Under the pieces are notes generated by a model. It did not search any database and was not told where the DNA came from. It worked only from the letters and a program-made list of their open reading frames with translations. The position numbers were made by a program, and so were the translations under genes. From contig RGAX01000176.1 of NCBI GenBank assembly GCA_009919985.1, forward strand, positions 1 through 5,850: a stretch of 5,850 bases of DNA, in the 5' to 3' direction. The stretch comes from Opitutaceae bacterium (GTDB lineage: Bacteria; Verrucomicrobiota; Verrucomicrobiia; Opitutales; Opitutaceae). Positions 1-5,850 of this stretch are shown here, in pieces; the first letter of the stretch is position 1; each line of letters starts with the position of its first letter.

Positions 1-2831
1 TCGCCGGCACGCGCTTGCGCACCGAGCTCCGCGACGTCGGCGCCGCCATCAGTGTCGTCAATGCCCAGTTCCTCGCCGACACCGGCTCGACTAACACCAA
101 AGACATCCTCGTGTACACGACCGGCACCGAAGCCTCGGGCCTCGGCGGCAATTACTCGGGCGTAAGCACCGGTAACAATTTCTCCAACGCAGAGGGTAAC
201 CTCCAAAGCCCCAACGTCTCCACGCGTGTCCGCGGTCTCAGCGGCGCCGATCTGACGCGCGATTTTTTCCCTACCGATATCGGCCTGGATTCCTACAACA
301 CTGAACGCGTCGACATATCGCGCGGCGCCAACGCCATCCTCTTCGGCCTCGGCAGTCCCGCGGGCATCATCAACAACCAGCTTAAAGTCCCCAACCTCCG
401 CAAAAACGGCATTACGTTTCAGCAGACGTACAGTCGCTACGATTCGCACCGCGAAGTGCTCGATGTGAACCAGTCGATCATCAAAGACCGCCTCGGTATC
501 CGCATCATCGGCCTCAACGACGACAAAAAATTTCGCCAAAAGCCCGCCTTCGAAGACGACCGCCGGCTCTACGCCGCGCTGCGCTGGGAGCCACGGTTGT
601 TCCGCGATGGATTCACGCAGCTCAACGTCAGCTACGAAAACGGCGACATCTCCGCCAATCGCCCTCGGCCCACGCCACCGCAAGATGGACTCTCGGTCTG
701 GTTCAATGTGTTGAACAAAGTCGCGATCGACGCTAGTCAGCCCACGACGGTCACCAATAATCCGCAGCTCGCCGCGCATCTCGGCTCGGCGGGACGTTGG
801 TTTGGACAGGTCGGTGGTGTGTTCACCGATCCCAACTCCGCCGTCATGGGCGGCCCCGGCACGCCCGCGTTCATGCTCAGCCGCGGCGGTAATCCCTTCA
901 CCCAATGGTTTGGCGTCGGCAACTACACCACGCAGGGCAATAACCCGCTCTTTTTCCTCAACCAACAATTCGCGCCCGCTGGCCAAGCCTACGCTGGCCT
1001 TTGGAAGTACCAGGAAATCCGCGATCCTGCGGTTTTCGATTTTTACAACACGCTGCTCGATGGCCCGAACAAGCGCGAAGCTGCCGATTTCAACGCCTTC
1101 AACGCCAGCTTCCGCCAGACGTTTTTTAAAGACGCGCTCGGCTTCGAGGTCGCCTACGACGAACAAAAACAAAATAAGGCCAACACCAGCATCATCGGCT
1201 TCGACGCTGCCACGATCCACGTCGATATGCAGAGCAAGCTCGTTAACGGCGCCACCAACCCCAACTTCGGTCGGCCTTATTTTGCCTCAGATTCCATCGG
1301 TAACAATTTTACTGAAAACCGTCGTAAGGCCTTTCGCGCGACGACCTACGCCACGCTCGATCTTACGCAGAAATCCGGACTCTTCCGCCACTTCGGCAAG
1401 CATACAGTCACGGGTGTTTACAGCGACCTCGAGAGCTCAAGTTTTTTCCGAAGCTATCAAGGCTACTCGTACACGACTGATCTCAACGTCTACGCCAACA
1501 ACCCCACGGCGCTGACTTATCCGGATTACGCCGCGATCCACTACCTCGGGCCCTCGATGGCCAATCGTACGTCCGCGGCTGGTGCCGGTATCCAAGGCCT
1601 CACTGCGCCGCACGTCCCGCAGACTAGCGGTACCGCGTTGCTCTTCGATAACCGCACTAACGTCTGGGTGCCTAACGCCCCCGTGACCGTCATCGGCCCG
1701 GATAGCGGACTTGATAAACTTTATTCCAACGCCTCTCGTTCGCTCAACAAAACTAAGAGTTACTCCGCCATCTGGCAGAGTTATTTTCTGAACCGCAAAG
1801 TCGTCGGTCTCGTCGGCTGGCGGCAGGATGAATTCTCGCTCTATGATCCTAGCGCTCCGGTCCGCGTCGCGGCGACCAATCAAGTCGATCCTTATGCCGC
1901 CTCCTGGGTTTATCCCGCCTCGCCCAATATTTACGCCAAAGACCAGACGGTGAGCTGGAGCGTCGTCGGCCACTCGCCCGATTACATTAAAAAGCGTCTC
2001 CCCCTCGGCATGGACGTGAGTCTTTCTTACAATGAATCGGAAAACTTCCGCCCGTCATCCACTGTCGCCGATGTTTATGGTCGGCCCTTCAGTCCGCCCG
2101 CCGGTTCCACCAAAGACGCCGGCCTTACGCTCTCGTTTGCCGATCAGAAATTTGTCCTCCGCGTCGTGAAATACAAAACCACGCAAGCCAACGACGTTAG
2201 CACGTTCTATAACACCTTCTGGCCGGGCAACGACGTCACGCGCGCCATGAACGGCCTGCGCGGCTCCAACACCAGCGAGGTGCTTATCAATAAATGGTTC
2301 GGCTTCGCCCCGAGCGATCCGCGCTACCTCCCGCTCCGCGCGTCGCTCACCGCTGCGGCCCAAGCCGGCAACGCTAACCCCGCGCTCACCGCCGCCGAGA
2401 CCACCGCGCGCAACTTATGGTTCACCCAACGCACCGCTGCTGAGTGGCTTCGCCCCGTTGATCCGATGCTCGTTAGTTCTTGGGCTTTCACCCAAGCCGC
2501 CGGTGGTGGCAATTGGAGCGCCACGCGGCCGCCGAATGTCGGCAACATTTCCGACACCACCTCCGAAGGTTGGGAATTTGAAGGCACGTATAACCCCGCT
2601 CGCAATTGGCGTATCACCTTCAACGCCGCGATGCAGGAAGCCCAACGCGTCAATTACGGAGTGGCGCTTCAACGCCGTAACGAATTACGATTTCGTTTCT
2701 GGCCCGCTCAAGGGCTTCAGCATTGGCGGCGCCGCCCGCTGGCAAGATCGCGTCGCCATCGGCTACGGCGTGAAGAAAAATACCATCGGCGTTTGGGTTT
2801 CCGATGTGAATCAACCGTTCTACGGGAGTGA
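1..2831 (+). CDS. TonB-dependent outer-membrane receptor, 5'-partial, frame broken near its 3' end
   Basis: Outer-membrane beta-barrel transporter that would import a ligand using TonB/ExbBD energy; the substrate cannot be read from the sequence. The frame is open from the first base. The codons before the TTG at 15 already read AGTR, the family's usual lead-in to the plug (LAGTRLRTELRDVG), so the TTG at 15 is not the start. Signal peptide and TonB box lie upstream, outside the window. Numbering from the TTG at 15, residues 1 to about 125 are the plug, with VRGLSGADLTRDFF and NTERVDISRGANAILFGLG. The barrel follows from about 130, with family-typical wording such as EIRDPAVFDFYNTLLDGPNKR. Homology is clear to NWRITFNAAMQEAQR (ending near 2648). 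From about residue 882 the frame gives a 57-residue Arg-rich tail with no barrel character, then TGA at 2829-2831. The real C-terminus continues in another frame to 3033. As read, the product lacks the final strands and terminal aromatic residue, so it is probably non-functional, unless the break is a sequence error. Confidence 0.9.
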   Translation, partial: AGTRLRTELRDVGAAISVVNAQFLADTGSTNTKDILVYTTGTEASGLGGNYSGVSTGNNFSNAEGNLQSPNVSTRVRGLSGADLTRDFFPTDIGLDSYNTERVDISRGANAILFGLGSPAGIINNQLKVPNLRKNGITFQQTYSRYDSHREVLDVNQSIIKDRLGIRIIGLNDDKKFRQKPAFEDDRRLYAALRWEPRLFRDGFTQLNVSYENGDISANRPRPTPPQDGLSVWFNVLNKVAIDASQPTTVTNNPQLAAHLGSAGRWFGQVGGVFTDPNSAVMGGPGTPAFMLSRGGNPFTQWFGVGNYTTQGNNPLFFLNQQFAPAGQAYAGLWKYQEIRDPAVFDFYNTLLDGPNKREAADFNAFNASFRQTFFKDALGFEVAYDEQKQNKANTSIIGFDAATIHVDMQSKLVNGATNPNFGRPYFASDSIGNNFTENRRKAFRATTYATLDLTQKSGLFRHFGKHTVTGVYSDLESSSFFRSYQGYSYTTDLNVYANNPTALTYPDYAAIHYLGPSMANRTSAAGAGIQGLTAPHVPQTSGTALLFDNRTNVWVPNAPVTVIGPDSGLDKLYSNASRSLNKTKSYSAIWQSYFLNRKVVGLVGWRQDEFSLYDPSAPVRVAATNQVDPYAASWVYPASPNIYAKDQTVSWSVVGHSPDYIKKRLPLGMDVSLSYNESENFRPSSTVADVYGRPFSPPAGSTKDAGLTLSFADQKFVLRVVKYKTTQANDVSTFYNTFWPGNDVTRAMNGLRGSNTSEVLINKWFGFAPSDPRYLPLRASLTAAAQAGNANPALTAAETTARNLWFTQRTAAEWLRPVDPMLVSSWAFTQAAGGGNWSATRPPNVGNISDTTSEGWEFEGTYNPARNWRITFNAAMQEAQRVNYGVALQRRNELRFRFWPAQGLQHWRRRPLARSRRHRLRREEKYHRRLGFRCESTVLRE

Positions 2832-3033
2832 ACAACTCAACTGCGACGCTTGGCTCCGCTACGCGCGCAAGTTCCGCAACGGCAAGATTGGCTGGTCTAT
2901 CCAACTCAATATCCGCGACGTCTTCGGCGACGATGATCTCATCGCAGTCACCGCCCAACCCAACGGCCAAGTCGCCTCCGCGCGCATCCCTCAACCTAAG
3001 CAGTGGTCGCTTAGTAACACGTTCACGTTCTGA
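2659..3033 (+). pseudogene. Displaced C-terminal barrel segment of the same TonB-dependent receptor
   Basis: This is the 3' end of the receptor gene, in a different frame from the part upstream. It begins EWRFNAVTNYDF, continues with GFSIGGAARWQDRVAIGYG, a FYGSEQLNCDAWLRYARK strand and WSIQLNIRDVFGDDDLI, and ends IPQPKQWSLSNTFTF before TGA at 3031-3033. These are the closing strands of Opitutaceae-type receptors. The C-terminal Phe is the usual signal recognised by the BAM assembly machinery. There is no plausible independent start: an open frame extends back to a TTG at 2458, but its first 200 or so bases are only an out-of-frame reading of the upstream receptor. I read it as a fragment of one damaged or mis-assembled gene spanning 1-3033, not as a separate gene. 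Removing one base, or restoring 3n+2 bases, at about 2649-2661 would rejoin the frames. Confidence 0.85.
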
Positions 3034-3066
3034 GCGCATTCGCGGTTTAATAATTTAGAGCTAAGT

Positions 3067-3090
3067 TACCCCTGCTCCGGAGGTTTTTTT
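3067..3090 (+). terminator. Candidate Rho-independent terminator after the receptor gene
   Basis: About 35 bases after the receptor stop, ACCCCTGCTCCGGAGG is followed by seven T residues (3084-3090). The possible stem is short: either CCT/AGG around a seven-base loop, or ACC/GGT with one mismatch and inner C-G and T-G pairs. It looks like a degenerate GC hairpin plus U-tract. The position, between two same-strand genes, fits termination of the receptor transcript. The same bases can also be read as a GGAGG ribosome site seven bases before an ATG at 3091 that opens a 15-codon frame, which weakens the assignment. Confidence 0.4.
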
Positions 3091-3188
3091 ATGCTCAAAC
3101 GACCGGTATCTTTCTCGGCACCGATGCGTCTTTCCTAATCGCGTAACCACGCTTTGCTTTTTCGTAATTTCTTCAGACCTTAATCGGA

Positions 3189-3201
3189 TTATATTCCGCT
3201 T
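3189..3201 (+). promoter_or_regulatory. AT-rich -10-like element directly before the cytochrome gene
   Basis: TTATATT at 3189-3195 resembles a bacterial -10 box. Transcription starting the usual six or seven bases downstream would begin at or next to the GTG at 3202. No good -35 hexamer is seen at 15-18 bases upstream, where the sequence is T-rich (TTTCTTC). No purine-rich ribosome site lies between this element and the GTG. Together these would fit a leaderless transcript, but the match is to one short AT-rich motif only. Confidence 0.25.
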
Positions 3202-5835
3202 GTGCTGTCACCCCGTTGCAATCGTCAGTTAGTTTTCGCCCGCTGCGCTGCATTCGTCGCGCTGGTGGTTTGGTCGTGCTTCTCGCGCGGCGCGGAGCCA
3301 GCGATGGAGTTTTTTACCAAAGAGATTCAACCAGTCCTCAACGAATATTGCTACGGTTGCCACGGCGGCGGCATCGCCAAGGGCAGCGTCACGCTTGACG
3401 AATTTACTAATGTCAAAGAACTCAAAGATCACGAGTTGTGGCTACGTGCTCTGCGCAACGTCCGGGCTGGCATCATGCCGCCCGTCGATGAGCCTCACCT
3501 CCCTCCCGAGCAATCTGCCAAGCTCTCGCAGTGGATTAAGCGTCAGATATTCGAGCTCGATCCCGCGCAGCCCGATCCCGGTCGCGTGACGTTGCGCCGG
3601 CTTAACCGGGTCGAGTACCGCAACACCGTCCGTGACCTTACGGGCGTAGAAGTGGATACGAAACTGGAATTCCCCGCCGACGATTCTGGCCATGGCTTCG
3701 ACAATATCGGCGATGTGCTGACGGTTTCGCCGCTGCTGCTTGAGCGTTACCTAGACATGGCGCAGACCATTGCGACCAAGGCCTTGCCAGCCCAATCCCG
3801 GGTCGTGGCCGAAGCTACAATCCCGGGGCAAAAATTTACCGCTGCCCCTGCGACTGCGCCTCCGGTTATGGTGACAGAGCGTTCACGCCTAAACCCACCG
3901 CCCGCGCCGATCGATCTCTCCTATTACGAAACTTCGCAGGTTTATACGAAATATCGGGCACCTCACGCGGGAGATTATCAAGTCGTCTTCGATTTGCGCG
4001 CCGTCGAGCGCTACGTCGAAAACGAGTTCGATCTCAACCAAAGCAAACTTACGCTGAAGGCTGACGGGGAAACGTTACTGGAGCGCGAGTTGGGCCGCGA
4101 AGGCAGCAAGCCCTTGGAGTTTGTCTTTGATCGCACGTGGGCGGCCGGCGACCACGAATTGACCGTAGAGCTGCGTCCGCAAGGCGAGGCGCGCCCTCAG
4201 GTCCGCCAATTGCGCCTGCGTCTCAACGCCGTGGTCGTGCGCGGGCCCATGGCGAAAGAGTACTGGGTCGCGTCCAAAGACTACGCCCGCTTTTTCCCGC
4301 ACGCGCCTCCGACCGATCTCGCCGATCGCCGCAAGTATGCCGCGGAAATCTTGGGCAAATTTGCGACGCGTGCCTTTCGTCGGCCGGTGGATGCTCCGAC
4401 CGTGGCGCGGCTCGTGACGCTGGCTGAAAGTGTTTTCACTGAAAAAAACAGCACCTTTGAAGCGGGCATCGCGCAGGCGATGGTCGCCGTGCTGGCTTCG
4501 CCGCGCTTTATTTTTCGCGAGGAAGACGTTGAAACGCCGCGCGCTGGTCACGCGCATCCGCTTATCGACGAGTACGCGTTGGCCTCGCGACTCTCGTATT
4601 TTTTCTGGTCCACGATGCCCGATGAGGAACTTTTCCGTCTCGCCGCTAGCCAGCGCCTGCGCGCTGAGTTGCCGACGCAGATCACGCGTTTGCTGGCGCA
4701 TCCGCGTTCGTCGGAGTTGGTGAAAAATTTCACGGGTCAATGGCTGCAGGCGAGGGATATTGCCACTATCGGCATCGACGCCCCCGCTATTTTCCTACGG
4801 GAACATCCGCCTTCGCCTGGGTTCAACAGAGCGCGCGCCACCATCCGTCGCATTTCCGAAATTCCCGACGTGAACCGTACGCCCCAAGACGTCGCTGCGC
4901 TCGAGGCCGCGCGCAAAATTCGTGCTGAAGTAACCGGTAAAACCGGCCCGCAACTCACCGGCAGCCTTCGCACCGCGATGCAGGAAGAGACCGAAATGCT
5001 GTTTGCGCACGTGCTCGCCGAGGATCGTCCGCTTACCGAGCTTATTGATAATCACTACACGTTTCTTAATGAGGAACTCGCCAAGCACTACGACATATCT
5101 GGTGTGACCGGCCGCGCGATGCGCAAGGTCACGCTCCCGCCTGATAGCCCGCGCGGTGGGGTTTTAACGCAGGGTACTGTGCTCGCCGTCACCTCAAATC
5201 CAACCCGCACCTCGCCCGTGAAACGCGGCGTCTTCATCCTCGACGCGATTCTCGGCACGCCGCCCGCGCCTCCGCCTCCAAATATTCCGGCGCTTGAAGA
5301 TGCCGCTAGTCCCGAGAAACTCCGCCAGATGACGCTGCGCGAAAACATGGCTCTCCACGCCTCGAATCCACTGTGCGCTTCGTGTCACAGTCGCATGGAC
5401 CCCCTCGGGCTCGCCCTGGAAAATTTCAACGCCCTCGGCCAGTGGCGTACGAACGAGATGAATCACCCCATCGAGCCCGCCGGCCAGCTAATCACCGGCG
5501 AAAAATTCACCGATATCCGAGGCTTGAAACGCATCCTCGCCACCGACCGGCGGCAGGACTTTTATCGCTGCGTGAGCGAAAAACTCTTCACCTATGCGCT
5601 CGGGCGTGGCGTGGAATATTCCGACACCGAAACTATCGACCAACTCGTCGCGCAACTTGAAGCCTCGGGCGGTCGTCCATCCGTGCTCATTCGCGGCATC
5701 ATTGCCTCCGCGCCTTTTCAACAACGTCGTCGCTTCGCGCCGACCGAAGCCGTGCACGAGCGGCTGCATCAGCTGGCGGACGGGGAGGCGGCGATCATCG
5801 ACCGCGGCGATCCCGTGGCCCGGATGCACAGCTGA
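3202..5835 (+). CDS. Exported Planctomycete-type cytochrome c / DUF1592 multidomain protein
   Basis: Probable c-type heme protein of the envelope; the biochemical role of this family is not firmly established. The GTG at 3202 is chosen because an in-frame stop lies at 3181 and it gives a credible Sec signal peptide: basic start (RCNRQLVFAR), hydrophobic core (CAAFVALVVWSCF), likely cleavage after SRGA near residue 31. No ribosome site is visible. Domains in order: PSCyt1-type cytochrome (about 36-115) with heme motif CYGCH at 50-54 and a possible axial Met in IMPP at 92; DUF1587 (130-193, LRRLNRVEYRNTVRDL); a beta-rich module resembling a carbohydrate-binding domain (about 240-348); DUF1595 (377-440, RAFRRPVD); DUF1592 (453-630, SRLSYFFWSTMPDEEL); DUF1588 (650-748) with a second CxxCH, CASCH at 725-729, followed by RMDPLG; DUF1585 (764-840, FYRCVSEKLFTYALGRG). 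Length 877 is normal and all domains are intact. A tail of about 35 residues after FQQRRR is unusual. A DUF1552 gene commonly follows in these phyla but would be off-window. Confidence 0.92.
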   Translation: MLSPRCNRQLVFARCAAFVALVVWSCFSRGAEPAMEFFTKEIQPVLNEYCYGCHGGGIAKGSVTLDEFTNVKELKDHELWLRALRNVRAGIMPPVDEPHLPPEQSAKLSQWIKRQIFELDPAQPDPGRVTLRRLNRVEYRNTVRDLTGVEVDTKLEFPADDSGHGFDNIGDVLTVSPLLLERYLDMAQTIATKALPAQSRVVAEATIPGQKFTAAPATAPPVMVTERSRLNPPPAPIDLSYYETSQVYTKYRAPHAGDYQVVFDLRAVERYVENEFDLNQSKLTLKADGETLLERELGREGSKPLEFVFDRTWAAGDHELTVELRPQGEARPQVRQLRLRLNAVVVRGPMAKEYWVASKDYARFFPHAPPTDLADRRKYAAEILGKFATRAFRRPVDAPTVARLVTLAESVFTEKNSTFEAGIAQAMVAVLASPRFIFREEDVETPRAGHAHPLIDEYALASRLSYFFWSTMPDEELFRLAASQRLRAELPTQITRLLAHPRSSELVKNFTGQWLQARDIATIGIDAPAIFLREHPPSPGFNRARATIRRISEIPDVNRTPQDVAALEAARKIRAEVTGKTGPQLTGSLRTAMQEETEMLFAHVLAEDRPLTELIDNHYTFLNEELAKHYDISGVTGRAMRKVTLPPDSPRGGVLTQGTVLAVTSNPTRTSPVKRGVFILDAILGTPPAPPPPNIPALEDAASPEKLRQMTLRENMALHASNPLCASCHSRMDPLGLALENFNALGQWRTNEMNHPIEPAGQLITGEKFTDIRGLKRILATDRRQDFYRCVSEKLFTYALGRGVEYSDTETIDQLVAQLEASGGRPSVLIRGIIASAPFQQRRRFAPTEAVHERLHQLADGEAAIIDRGDPVARMHS

Positions 5836-5850
5836 CCGACCCCTCGAGCG

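Noticed and set aside
802..1515. A 237-codon open frame on the + strand inside the receptor gene
   Set aside because: It is an out-of-frame reading of strongly supported receptor codons. Its product is Ser/Arg/Pro-rich low-complexity sequence with no recognisable domain, as expected of a shadow frame in GC-rich DNA.
1437..1973. A 178-codon open frame on the - strand
   Set aside because: It lies wholly antisense to the receptor barrel, shows no domain, and reflects the codon bias of the opposite strand.
2652..2689. Direct repeat AATTACG at 2652-2658 and 2683-2689, offset by 31 bases, as a possible duplication causing the frame change
   Set aside because: The offset has the right remainder to explain the shift, but the flanking 31-base units do not match beyond the seven-base repeat. 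Also, the sequence between the copies encodes the conserved WRFNAVT strand, so it is not an insertion.
2458..3033. Independent 191-residue gene starting at the TTG at 2458
   Set aside because: Codons before about 2659 read Pro/Arg-rich nonsense and overlap receptor sequence that is conserved in another frame. Only the part after the break is genuine.
4075..4740. A 221-codon open frame on the - strand inside the cytochrome gene
   Set aside because: It is antisense to intact DUF1595/DUF1592 coding sequence. The product is Arg/His-rich with no family resemblance, so it is a shadow frame.

Overview
The window most likely comes from a Verrucomicrobia genome, probably Opitutaceae or a close relative. 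The evidence is a very large TonB-dependent receptor (TBDR) of the type expanded in that family (plug wording such as NTERVDISRGANAILFGLG), next to a multidomain Planctomycete/Verrucomicrobia-type cytochrome c protein (DUF1587-DUF1595-DUF1592-DUF1588-DUF1585). GC-rich codon use fits. The assignment rests on recognised protein families, not on a marker gene.

Layout: bases 1-3033 hold a TBDR whose 5' end lies outside the window. Its reading frame is broken at about 2649-2661. The plug and most of the barrel read in one frame, which runs to a stop at 2831 through a nonsense Arg-rich tail. The true barrel C-terminus, ending in SNTFTF, continues in another frame to the stop at 3033. The break falls where related receptors have a long extracellular loop, and that loop seems to be missing. 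This suggests an internal deletion (natural or from assembly) rather than a single-base slip. Bases 3034-3201 are intergenic, with a T-run terminator candidate and an AT-rich -10-like element close to the next gene. Bases 3202-5835 hold an apparently complete, exported 877-residue cytochrome/DUF1592 protein with two CxxCH motifs. Only 15 bases follow it.

How the genes relate: both products belong in the cell envelope, the receptor in the outer membrane and the cytochrome protein in the periplasm or at the outer surface. In these phyla the DUF1592 protein is usually followed by a DUF1552 partner gene, which would lie just beyond the window. The 168-base gap with a terminator-like element argues against tight co-transcription of the two genes. 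No RNA gene, CRISPR array, insertion sequence or other mobile element was seen. I found no convincing novel system; the items most worth a second look are the broken receptor, the start region of the cytochrome gene and that gene's unusual C-terminal tail.
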